Below the pieces are notes generated by a model. That model worked only from the letters and a program-made list of their open reading frames with translations, made no database searches and was not told the DNA's origin. DNA of 23,982 nt, taken from positions 1 to 23,982 of the forward strand of contig JBGPKH010000057.1 in the NCBI GenBank assembly GCA_041485845.1, in the 5' to 3' direction. Below, in pieces: positions 7,424 to 14,825 of this stretch (within the stretch, counting starts at the first letter, position 1; each line of letters begins with the position of its first letter). Source of the DNA: OMOG01 sp041485845. Its GTDB lineage: Bacteria > Acidobacteriota > Terriglobia > Bryobacterales > Bryobacteraceae. The position numbers and the translations under genes are program-made.

Positions 7424-8212
7424 CTACCGGCGCGGCAGGCGGGATTTGCTCGCCTCCCGGAACTTCGCAAGCGTGCGCGCGGCATCGGCATCCCTGCCCA
7501 ACTTCTTGTAGGTCTGCCCGAGCACGTATAGCGCGTCCGTGTATTGGGAGTCCAGCTCGACCGCACGCTCCAGCCACCGCAAACTTATGTCCTGCTTGCC
7601 AAGGCGGACCAGCGCCTTTCCTGTCAGAAAGGCATTCCGCGCCGATCCGGGATTCCGTTGCGCGGCCTCCGCGGCGAACTGAAACGCTTTCTCGTTCTGG
7701 TCGCGGCGCAGGAAAAAATCCGCGACATTAGCGTGCGCCCAGTCGTACTCCGGGTGGTCCTTCATCACCAGGTCAAGCGCCTTGGTGAAGCTGCGGAGCG
7801 CGTCGGCGTCGCGGCTGAGCGAATCGTAGCACACGCCGAGGTTGTCCCACGCCTTATAGTTTTTCGGGTTGATGCGCACGGCGGCTTCGAGTTTCTCCAC
7901 GGCCTCCGGGAAACGGTTCTGCATGGCATAGAGGCGGCCGAGCGCGTATAGCGTTTCTTCGTTCTTCGGATCGAGCGCCAGGGCAGCCTGAAACGACCGC
8001 TCGGCTTCGATCTCCTTGCCCAGGAGGTACTGCGTCTGGCCGAGCGCCACCTCGAGGCGCACGCGATCGTCCGGACACTGCGGCCGCGCCGATTCCAGCT
8101 CCGCCGCGGCCACGACGAGTTGTCTGGCGTCGAAGGCGCGCTGCGCGCGGTCCAGGAGGGCGGGGCAATCCTGGGCCGCCGCGCCAAAGGCCTCGAGAAA
8201 AGCCGCGATCAG
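7424..8212 (-). CDS. Tetratricopeptide-repeat (TPR) protein, probably exported
   Basis: This protein of about 262 residues is built from TPR helices. Clear repeats include AERSFQAALALDPKNEETLY, AVEKLEAAVRINPKNYKAWD, the segment ending TKALDLVMKDHPEYDWAHAN, and the one ending RAVELDSQYTDALYVLGQTY. A hydrophobic, alanine-rich N-terminus (LIAAFLEAFGAAAQ) resembles a signal peptide. The start is problematic. The frame is open to a GTG at 8356, which would overlap the receptor gene by 148 nt. No ATG, GTG or TTG lies between 8356 and the TPR region. I place it at CTG 8212, which overlaps the receptor's TGA (CTGA) and fits translational coupling; this is inference. It sits downstream of a TonB-dependent receptor and converges on the UnbV-type gene. 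TPRs indicate protein-protein contacts; the partner is unknown. Confidence 0.8.
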   Translation of the reverse strand: MIAAFLEAFGAAAQDCPALLDRAQRAFDARQLVVAAAELESARPQCPDDRVRLEVALGQTQYLLGKEIEAERSFQAALALDPKNEETLYALGRLYAMQNRFPEAVEKLEAAVRINPKNYKAWDNLGVCYDSLSRDADALRSFTKALDLVMKDHPEYDWAHANVADFFLRRDQNEKAFQFAAEAAQRNPGSARNAFLTGKALVRLGKQDISLRWLERAVELDSQYTDALYVLGQTYKKLGRDADAARTLAKFREASKSRLPRR

Positions 8213-11200
8213 AACGTGATGCGTGTCGACAGCTCCACGTTCCGCGCGCCGCCCTTGCCGGTGATCTGGCCGAAGAAGGGGCTCGATAGCGACGTCACGG
8301 GGTTGTTCCGCAACGGATGGTTCAGGAAGTTGGTGAACACACCGCGAAGCTCCCACGACACGCTCTCTCTGAACTTGTAGGCCTTCACGAGGGCGAGGTC
8401 GTGCCCGTGAGACATAAGCCCGCGCACGTTCGGCAGCACCGAACCGAGCGTCCCGAGCCGCTGGATCACGTTGCGGCCGCCGGGGTAAACCGGCGGATCC
8501 GCGAAGGCCGCGCGATTCAGGTACGTCTCGCCTCCCGCAAATCCGCGGAAGCTGACGCCGGCGTCCGGGTTGGTCACGATCGGCACGCCGAGGACCTGGT
8601 CGGGACGGACCGTCGTGAGGGGATTATTGGCCACGTTCACGCCGATCGAAAGCGGCGAGCCCGATCGCGCGTAGTGATTGCCGGTGAGACTCCAGCCACC
8701 GAGGATCTTGCCGCCGATGCCGTTCACGTTAAGCGCCTTGTTCGGACCGAACGGCAGTTCGTAGATCCACGTCAGCTTCAGGAACTGTGGATAGTTGAAC
8801 GACGAGATGGCTTTCTCGAGGCTGCGATTCCGGACGTCCGCGATCGATTCGCCATCCAGCGCGGTATCGCCTGCTGTGTTGATGGCCTTCGAGAAAGTGT
8901 ACGCCGCCAATATGGACAGCCCGCTGCTGAGATGGCGCGTGGCCTGAACCTGGAGCGCGTTGTAAGTGGACGTCCCGAGATTCGGGAAAGCCTGGCCGAT
9001 GCCGGTGAACTGCGGGTAAGGACGCAGCGCTTGCAGCACCGTCCCGGTGAACCCGGTGTATGGCAGCGGAACGCCAGAGGCCGCCGACCAGGGGTCCTGC
9101 AACGAGTTGCCGCGGGCGAGTTCGCTTAGCGGCACCTGGTCCATCGAGTCGAAACCGTACGCCAGCAGCCGGGTGCCCTTGTTGCCGACGTAATTCACTT
9201 CGAGAACCGTGTGGGCCGGCAGTTGGTACTGGAATCCGAGGTTCCAGTTCTGCACGTACGGCAGGCGGCTGGAATCTTTCGCCGTGTAGGTGATGCCCTG
9301 TCCGTTGGAGAGGGATGGATCTTTATTAGGCAGCACCGCGGTGAAGTCGGGATAGCGGTCGTGCAGGAAGATCACCGGATCTTCGGCAAACCGGATTGCC
9401 GTGTTGCTGGAGTTGCGCGAAATCGTCCCGTTGAAACCGTTGGTTCCGCCGAAGCCGAAGCCGTTGGAGATGGTCGGCGTGTTGTTGATACCGTATCCGC
9501 CGCGCATCACCAGCTTTTCCGAGATCTGGTACGCGAACCCGAATTTCGGCGAGATCTGCTTGTAGTACGAATCCATGAAGCCCTTGCGGCCAAGGTCCTC
9601 CACGAACACCAACGCGCCGGGACGGCCGCCCGCGCCCGGATTCGGCTTGTCGAACTGGAGACCGGACATTCGGCCGGCCACTTCGAAGAGGCCGCCGATG
9701 AACTCCCAGCGGAGGCCGACATTCAAAGTCAGGCGGCGCGTGACCTTCCAGTCGTCCGACGCGTAGAACGCCGTCTCCCTCCAGCGATGGCCGGGGTTCA
9801 CCACGTTGACTCCGCGGCTGGTGCTCACGGCCGCGCCCAGCAGGAAGCTCGCGAACGAGTGTCCCGTCTGGCTGGTGAAGCCAGGCAGCGCGGTCGAATT
9901 CGGCGAGAATGCATAGGTGCCGGAGCCCGACAAATTGCGGGTGTTGTAGTAATAGCGGCGCTGTTCGAACCCGAACTTGAGGTTGTGCTTGCCGCGGACA
10001 TGGGTCAGGTCGTCCGCCAAGATCGTGCTGCCGTTGTAAGAACCGCCCGCGTTCGCCGATCCAAGACGCCCGCCGGCGCCGATTCCGCCGCCCTGCTGGC
10101 TGAGTCCGGAGAAAGTGAGTGTCGGAAAGTGAGTTCCGGGCACGTTCTGTATGCCGATCTTCTGCGGCCAGTCCTGATTGACAAACACACTCTGGTTTAA
10201 GTTGCCGAACCGGTTGTACCCGATCGCCACGTGGTTCAGGACGGTCGGCGTAAGACTCGCATCATAGGCGATGCGGCCGAGCGTACCCGGCGTTTCCTGC
10301 CACTGGTAAACGCCGGTCGGCGTGCCCGGAGGCACGCCCCAGCGGCCTCCCGGAGAGTTGTTTCGCGCGCGGAAATTGCGATTGAACGTCGCCGAAACCC
10401 GGTGCGCCGAGGAAATCACGTGATCGCCCTTCAGGGTCAACATGGTTTCCTGGAAATTCGGGCTGCTGGAGCCCAGCGTCGGGATGTTGTTGACCATCGT
10501 GTCAAACAGCGGGTCGGTGATGGGCGCCAGTTCCAGAATCTTCGTCGCCACCGGACTCCACTTACTCTTCGGAACGATGTTGCCCGGGAACGGGTCGCGA
10601 ACCCAGGTACTGCCCACCAGCCGCGACGTCGAGGGATCGTAAATCGTCCCATAACGCACCGAGCGGCCTTCGGCGTCCGTGCCGACGACCGTCCCCGATT
10701 GCGTAACATTGGTGAACGCCGGGTTGAACAGGCGGGTAAAATCGCCTTGTTTGTAGTCAGGCATCGGCAGCGTGCCGAAGCTGGTTGAGCTGTAGTTGCG
10801 GACGCGCGTGCGCTCCAGGTTGTGGAAGAAGAACGTACGGTTGCGGCCGTTGTATACTTTGGGCACCACTACCGGCCCGCTGATCGAATAGCCGAAGTTA
10901 TTCGTCTTGTTCGGCTGCCGCTTGATGCCGCCCGCATTGTTGCCCCATCCATTGGCGCGGAGCGCCTCGTTCTGCACGTACCAATAGCCGCTGCCGTGCA
11001 GTTTATTGGTTCCGCTCTTGGTCGCAAAGTTGGCGACCGCGGTCTGCCCCCCACCATACTGGGCGCCGATCATTCCAGTCTGGAGTTTGAACTCGCTAAT
11101 GGATTCGGCCGATGGACTGAACTCGTTGTTCGATCCGCCCTGAAGATCCATGCGGCCGAGCGCGATGCCGTCGATCAGGATCTCGTGCGAGTAGCCCTGG

Positions 11201-11724
11201 CCGCCGTTGATCGACCCCAGGAAGGTGTCTCCGACCGTTCCGGGCAGCGAGGTGAAGATGAACTGCTGGATCTGGCGGCGTCCGTCGCCCACGGTGATCG
11301 GCCATGTGTCAAACTCTTTCTTGGACACGTAGCTGCCGATTTCGGCGGTGCCGGTTTCGAGTAGCGGCGCCTCGCTCGATACCGTAACTTGCTCCGTTGC
11401 GGCGCCCACCTCGAGAGCAAAATTGAGCGTGAGCGTCTGCGCCACCTGGAGGATGATGTTCTCGCGAACCGCGGCCTTGAAACCGGGCGCGCTGGCGTTC
11501 AACCGATAGGTTCCCGGCGGCAAATACGGCATGCGAAACACGCCGGCGTCGGTGGTCGGGACCGACGTCTCGACTCCTGTATCGACGTTCACCGCCTTGA
11601 CGACAGCTCCGACGACAACCGCTCCCGAGGGATCGGCCACGGTCCCGTTCAGCGTGGCCCGTTCCCCCTGGGCGAACAAACCTGTAGCAAAAACCAGCAA
11701 CCCAAGCGACAGCTTACTTGCCAT
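8209..11724 (-). CDS. TonB-dependent receptor, Oar-like, with N-terminal carboxypeptidase-regulatory domain
   Basis: This 1171-residue outer-membrane beta-barrel protein should take up a large substrate using TonB energy. The order is: signal peptide (residues 1-19), a carboxypeptidase-regulatory-like Ig fold (about 22-105, with TLNGTVADPSGAVVVGA and LPPGTYRL), a plug domain (about 125-245, with ILIDGIALGRMD), then a long beta-barrel ending in phenylalanine (STRITF), the usual BAM recognition end. The motif ESISEFKLQTG followed by YGGGQTAVANFATKSGTN is characteristic of the Oar-like family common in Acidobacteriota. ATG 11724 has a GGGGGG Shine-Dalgarno-like run upstream. The substrate is unknown; this family is usually linked to glycans or peptides. 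The TPR gene follows and may be co-transcribed. Confidence 0.93.
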   Translation of the reverse strand: MASKLSLGLLVFATGLFAQGERATLNGTVADPSGAVVVGAVVKAVNVDTGVETSVPTTDAGVFRMPYLPPGTYRLNASAPGFKAAVRENIILQVAQTLTLNFALEVGAATEQVTVSSEAPLLETGTAEIGSYVSKKEFDTWPITVGDGRRQIQQFIFTSLPGTVGDTFLGSINGGQGYSHEILIDGIALGRMDLQGGSNNEFSPSAESISEFKLQTGMIGAQYGGGQTAVANFATKSGTNKLHGSGYWYVQNEALRANGWGNNAGGIKRQPNKTNNFGYSISGPVVVPKVYNGRNRTFFFHNLERTRVRNYSSTSFGTLPMPDYKQGDFTRLFNPAFTNVTQSGTVVGTDAEGRSVRYGTIYDPSTSRLVGSTWVRDPFPGNIVPKSKWSPVATKILELAPITDPLFDTMVNNIPTLGSSSPNFQETMLTLKGDHVISSAHRVSATFNRNFRARNNSPGGRWGVPPGTPTGVYQWQETPGTLGRIAYDASLTPTVLNHVAIGYNRFGNLNQSVFVNQDWPQKIGIQNVPGTHFPTLTFSGLSQQGGGIGAGGRLGSANAGGSYNGSTILADDLTHVRGKHNLKFGFEQRRYYYNTRNLSGSGTYAFSPNSTALPGFTSQTGHSFASFLLGAAVSTSRGVNVVNPGHRWRETAFYASDDWKVTRRLTLNVGLRWEFIGGLFEVAGRMSGLQFDKPNPGAGGRPGALVFVEDLGRKGFMDSYYKQISPKFGFAYQISEKLVMRGGYGINNTPTISNGFGFGGTNGFNGTISRNSSNTAIRFAEDPVIFLHDRYPDFTAVLPNKDPSLSNGQGITYTAKDSSRLPYVQNWNLGFQYQLPAHTVLEVNYVGNKGTRLLAYGFDSMDQVPLSELARGNSLQDPWSAASGVPLPYTGFTGTVLQALRPYPQFTGIGQAFPNLGTSTYNALQVQATRHLSSGLSILAAYTFSKAINTAGDTALDGESIADVRNRSLEKAISSFNYPQFLKLTWIYELPFGPNKALNVNGIGGKILGGWSLTGNHYARSGSPLSIGVNVANNPLTTVRPDQVLGVPIVTNPDAGVSFRGFAGGETYLNRAAFADPPVYPGGRNVIQRLGTLGSVLPNVRGLMSHGHDLALVKAYKFRESVSWELRGVFTNFLNHPLRNNPVTSLSSPFFGQITGKGGARNVELSTRITF

Positions 11725-11731
11725 TTGACGT

Positions 11732-11737
11732 CCCCCC
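11732..11737 (-). promoter_or_regulatory. Ribosome-binding site of the receptor gene
   Basis: A run of six G residues on the minus strand precedes the ATG at 11724 by about seven bases. It supports that start and contrasts with the several genes in this window that lack any Shine-Dalgarno sequence. Confidence 0.5.
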
Positions 11738-11766
11738 TTGACATTCGGATTACAAACAATAGAGAG

Positions 11767-11795
11767 ACGTTACACCCATCCAGATGCGGTGTCAA
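11767..11795 (-). promoter_or_regulatory. Sigma70-like promoter of the TonB-dependent receptor gene
   Basis: On the minus strand, a perfect -35 box TTGACA (11795-11790) is separated by exactly 17 bases from TAACGT (11772-11767), an acceptable -10. Transcription would begin near 11760, leaving a leader of about 35 nt that contains the G-run ribosome-binding site before ATG 11724. Confidence 0.6.
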
Positions 11796-11904
11796 TAGCT
11801 TAGGCGGTCCCGAGTTGCCGAACACCGGCCAGTGCCAACCGGCCGCTGCCGCGCGGAACGTCTCAACCACAGGCCCAAGAATCTGCAAAGCCACCCTTAA
11901 CCCG

Positions 11905-11917
11905 CTACACTGGGCAC
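11905..11917 (+). promoter_or_regulatory. -10-like box predicting a leaderless toxin transcript
   Basis: CTACACTG (11905-11912) contains TACACT six bases before ATG 11918. A weak -35 candidate, CTGCAA, lies 17 bases upstream (11883-11888). No Shine-Dalgarno sequence is present. The same octamer lies at the same distance from ATG at 1278. Confidence 0.45.
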
Positions 11918-12163
11918 ATGGTGTTCGAGTGGAATCCCAGCAAAGCATCTGGGAATTTCCGCAAACACAAGGTTTCCTTCAGCAAGGCGGTCACCGTGTT
12001 CGGTGATGCCTTTGGCGTCACGGCCCGCGATCCCGATCACTCCGGTGACGAAGAACGATACATCACAATTGGGATGTCGAATCGAGGCCGGTTGCTGATG
12101 GTCTCTCACGCGCAACGCCGCGAACGGATTCGGATTATCAGCGCCCGAAAGCTAACCAGCTAA
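11918..12163 (+). CDS. BrnT family (DUF497) toxin-like protein
   Basis: This 81-residue protein matches the BrnT family of RelE-fold ribonuclease toxins. It shows the N-terminal FEWNPSKASGNFRKHKVSF, then AVTVFGD, DPDHSGDEERYITIG, the GRLLMVSH strand, and the C-terminal RIRIISARK. BrnT toxins act in the cytoplasm by cleaving RNA and inhibiting translation, and are neutralised by a partner antitoxin. The C-terminus stops soon after ISARK, a little shorter than many BrnT proteins, but the core is intact. A candidate partner starts 21 bases downstream and does not look like BrnA. The start is ATG 11918, with a -10-like box immediately upstream. The family call is strong; activity is inferred. Confidence 0.85.
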   Translation: MVFEWNPSKASGNFRKHKVSFSKAVTVFGDAFGVTARDPDHSGDEERYITIGMSNRGRLLMVSHAQRRERIRIISARKLTS

Positions 12164-12184
12164 CCAGAAACGAAAGAAAAGACT

Positions 12185-12421
12185 ATGAAGAAACGCAGAG
12201 GCAAAACGAGTGACGAGCTGCGCCCAGAGTATGATCTTCGCCAGTTGCTCAAGGGCGGAGTGCGCGGCAAGTACGCAAAACACTATCAGGCGGTCACAAA
12301 TCTTGTTCCTTTGGATCCTGATGTTCGGAGGGTCTTTCGCAGCGGGGAATCGGTAAACGAAGCCTTGCGACTGGTCATCGAATTGCGCAAGATTGGAACG
12401 GGAAAAGCCCGAGTAAACTGA
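12185..12421 (+). CDS. Probable antitoxin partner of the BrnT-like toxin
   Basis: This 78-residue basic protein reads DELRPEYDLRQLLKGGVRGK, then a YxxxTNLVPLDPDV core, and ends in a helix with VNEALRLVIEL. I recognise this as a small conserved family often found next to toxin genes ('LRPEYD...GGVRGKY...LDPDV...VNEALR'), probably a ribbon-helix-helix-like antitoxin. It lacks the features I would expect of BrnA. It follows the toxin after 21 bases and has purine-rich sequence (GAAAGAAAAG) upstream of ATG 12185. It ends 19 bases before the convergent lepA stop. The role as antitoxin is inferred from position, size and family. Confidence 0.75.
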   Translation: MKKRRGKTSDELRPEYDLRQLLKGGVRGKYAKHYQAVTNLVPLDPDVRRVFRSGESVNEALRLVIELRKIGTGKARVN

Positions 12422-12440
12422 GGGCGGACCGCGGCCGGCC

Positions 12441-14252
12441 CTATTCGTCTTCCGACTGCCCCACCTTCAACACCGCCAGGAAGGCTTCCTGCGGGATCTC
12501 CACGCGCCCCACGCGCTTCATGCGCTTCTTGCCTTCCTTCTGCTTCTCGAGCAGCTTGCGTTTGCGCGAGATGTCGCCGCCGTAGCACTTGGCGAGCACG
12601 TTTTTGCGCAGCGCGGAAATGGTCTCTCGCGCCACGATCTTGTTGCCGATGGCCGCCTGCAAGGCCACTTCGAACATCTGCCGCGGAATCAGCCGTCGCA
12701 GCCGCGAGATGAGCACTTTGCCGCGCTCGTGGGCGAGATCGCGGTGTACGATCATGGAGAGCGCATCCACCGGCTCGCCCGCCACCAGCACGTCCAGCCG
12801 CACCATGGGCGAGACGCGGTACCCCGAAAAGTGATAGTCCAGGGACGCGTACCCGCGCGATGCCGATTTCAGCCGGTCGTAGAAGTCCAGCACGATCTCG
12901 TTCAACGGCATCTCGTAGAGCAGCATCACGCGTCCGCTGCCGATATGCTCGAACTTCTTCTGCTCGCCGCGCTTCTCCTCGAGCAGCTCGAAAAGCCCGC
13001 CCAGGTATTCTTCGCGCGTGATCACCGTGGCGTCGATGATGGGCTCTTCGATCTGCTTGATGTCCGAGGGATCCGGGAACTTGGTGGGGTTGTCCACCTC
13101 GATCACTGCGCCGGCGGTAGTGGTGATGCGGTAGCGCACGCCGGGCGCGGTGGTGATGAGATCGATATCGAACTCGCGCTCCAGGCGCTCCTGGACGATC
13201 TCGAGATGCAGCAGGCCCAGGAAGCCGCAACGGAAACCGAAACCCAACGCCACGGAATTCTCCGGCTCGAAGCTGAACGCGCTGTCGTTGAGGCGCAGCT
13301 TTTCGAGTGCGTCGCGCAGCAGGCCGTGCTCGTGGGATTCCACGGGGTAGAGGCCGGCGAATACCATCGCCTTGATCTCTTCGAACCCGGGCAGCGGCTC
13401 GGCGGCGGGATTCTCGTGATCCACGATGGTGTCCCCGATCTTGGCGTCGGAGACGGTCTTGATGTTGGCGAAAAGGAAGCCGACCTCGCCCGCGGAAAGC
13501 TCGTCGCACGGAATGGCTTTGGGCGACTGGTAGCCCAGGCCATCCACTTCGAACACCTGCCCGTGGGACCACAGCCGGATCTTCTGCTTGAGGCGCAGCT
13601 TGCCATCCAAGACGCGGACCAGGATGATCACGCCGCGATAGGCATCGAACCAGGAATCGAAGATCAACGCCCGCAACGGCGCCTCGGCCGACCCCTTGGG
13701 CGGCGGCACCAGGTGAACGATGGCCTCCAGGATGTCGTGAATGCCGATCCCCTGCTTGGCGCTGGCCAGCACGGCATCGCGCGCGTCGAGCCCGATGATG
13801 GTTTCGATCTGCTCGCGGATGCGCTCCGGTTCGGCCGCCGGCAGGTCGATTTTGTTGATCACCGGAATGATTTCGAGGTTGTGGTGCAGCGCCAGGTAGG
13901 TATTGGCCAGTGTCTGCGCCTCCACGCCCTGGGAGGCGTCCACTACCAGGAGCGCGCCTTCGCACGCCTGCAGGCTGCGCGAGACTTCGTACGAAAAGTC
14001 GACGTGGCCCGGGGTGTCGATGAGGTTGAGCTGGTAGAGATTGCCGTCATCGGCGCGATAGTTGAGGCGCACCGCGTGGGCCTTGATGGTGATGCCGCGC
14101 TCCCGCTCCAGGTCCATCGTGTCCAGGACCTGCTCCATCATCTCGCGCTGGGAAAGAGCGCCGGTGGTCTCCAGCAGGCGGTCCGCCAGCGTGGACTTGC
14201 CGTGATCGATGTGCGCAATGATGGAAAAATTGCGGATGAATTCGCGGTCCAT
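12441..14252 (-). CDS. lepA: Elongation factor 4 (LepA), translational GTPase
   Basis: This 603-residue ribosome-associated GTPase promotes back-translocation or initiation quality in translation. The G-domain motifs are intact: AHIDHGKST (13-21), RGITI (52-56, switch I), DTPGH (79-83) and NKID (133-136). The C-terminal domain specific to LepA is present, with the basic SRKRKLLEKQKEGKKRMK segment near the end. Length matches the family. I chose ATG 14252, giving MDREFIRNFSIIAHIDHGKS, the usual LepA N-terminus. An in-frame ATG at 14276 would add eight residues. No good Shine-Dalgarno sequence precedes either start. It converges on the antitoxin gene and lies 126 bases downstream of the exported-protein cassette in the same orientation. 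Confidence 0.96.
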   Translation of the reverse strand: MDREFIRNFSIIAHIDHGKSTLADRLLETTGALSQREMMEQVLDTMDLERERGITIKAHAVRLNYRADDGNLYQLNLIDTPGHVDFSYEVSRSLQACEGALLVVDASQGVEAQTLANTYLALHHNLEIIPVINKIDLPAAEPERIREQIETIIGLDARDAVLASAKQGIGIHDILEAIVHLVPPPKGSAEAPLRALIFDSWFDAYRGVIILVRVLDGKLRLKQKIRLWSHGQVFEVDGLGYQSPKAIPCDELSAGEVGFLFANIKTVSDAKIGDTIVDHENPAAEPLPGFEEIKAMVFAGLYPVESHEHGLLRDALEKLRLNDSAFSFEPENSVALGFGFRCGFLGLLHLEIVQERLEREFDIDLITTAPGVRYRITTTAGAVIEVDNPTKFPDPSDIKQIEEPIIDATVITREEYLGGLFELLEEKRGEQKKFEHIGSGRVMLLYEMPLNEIVLDFYDRLKSASRGYASLDYHFSGYRVSPMVRLDVLVAGEPVDALSMIVHRDLAHERGKVLISRLRRLIPRQMFEVALQAAIGNKIVARETISALRKNVLAKCYGGDISRKRKLLEKQKEGKKRMKRVGRVEIPQEAFLAVLKVGQSEDE

Positions 14253-14364
14253 TCGGTGTGGGGAAGCTCTACTCATTATCCCACACGGGGGTGTTGGCGC
14301 TATGGGCGATGCACCGATTTGCACCGGGACTTGTATTTTGGGGCGGCATCCGGGTTCGATACGC

Positions 14365-14400
14365 CCCGTATCCGTGGTCTAGTGGCAGACGCTATACGGG
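14365..14400. other. Stem-loop with tRNA-like outline over the 3' end of a small gene
   Basis: CCCGTAT (14365-14371) pairs perfectly with ATACGGG (14394-14400). Inside, GTCT-agtggc-AGAC forms a second stem. The 7-bp outer stem and the inner arm with a loop like that of a tRNA D-arm are suggestive, but there is no anticodon arm and no T-arm, so it is not a tRNA. It spans the stop codon of the small secreted protein gene and lacks a T-tract on either strand. It might act as a 3' mRNA structure or be chance. Confidence 0.3.
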
Positions 14401-14744
14401 ATATTCAGATCCATCCAGATGTAAAACGAACGAGTCCGATACTGCCCAACCTGCAAGTTGAACCGGTTGTAATACCCCTCCACAGTGGTCTCAGTCACTT
14501 TCGGACATCCCAACTGGACGTTGATCTGCGTAACGCTCACGATCATGCCCGGAGACGATCCCACGTACGTAATCGGTGGTGAGTAGAAGCTCTCTACGGG
14601 TACGAAGCTGGTGGGCAGCACAGGCGAGTTGCCAGCCGCGGCAGCGTTCCGAAGTAGGGCCCGGCCGGTGGTGCTAGCGACGGCAAGCGCCACCAGCGGA
14701 AGGCTTTGCGCTATGAGGCGCCCTACCACTCGGTGCATTGTCAT
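14379..14744 (-). CDS. Small secreted protein of unknown function
   Basis: This 121-residue protein has a plausible signal peptide: basic start MTMHRVVGRL, hydrophobic core IAQSLPLVALAVA, and possible cleavage after STTGRA. The mature part contains aromatic and threonine-rich segments (FYSPPITYVGSSPGM, GYYNRFNLQVGQ, RSFYIWMDLNIP) and two cysteines, one at the very end. I do not recognise the family. It is the last gene of the exported-protein run on this strand, 81 bases after the TIGR03437-like gene. ATG 14744 and ATG 14738 are both possible starts. It is judged real because the composition is protein-like and the signal peptide is credible. Confidence 0.6.
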   Translation of the reverse strand: MTMHRVVGRLIAQSLPLVALAVASTTGRALLRNAAAAGNSPVLPTSFVPVESFYSPPITYVGSSPGMIVSVTQINVQLGCPKVTETTVEGYYNRFNLQVGQYRTRSFYIWMDLNIPYSVCH

Positions 14745-14825
14745 GTGTCACTACAAACACCCTGGATACCGTGCGGCTGACGACAGGGGCGATTGCGATT
14801 GGAAGAATTTCCATGGCAAAGCCGT

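Noticed and set aside
5392..7566. A 724-codon open frame antisense to the UnbV-type gene
   Set aside because: It lies opposite a clear gene with repeated DxDxDG motifs. Its valine/arginine/alanine-rich translation has no recognisable domain and is the usual antisense shadow of high-G+C coding DNA.
14345..14400. Possible tRNA gene suggested by GGTTCGAT and GTGGTCTAGTGGCAGAC
   Set aside because: The T-loop-like and D-arm-like strings are in the wrong order, the T-stem does not pair, and there is no anticodon arm. It is kept only as a curiosity.
12729..14582. A 617-codon open frame antisense to lepA
   Set aside because: It is entirely opposite a canonical LepA. The long opening reflects codon bias, and its composition is not protein-like.
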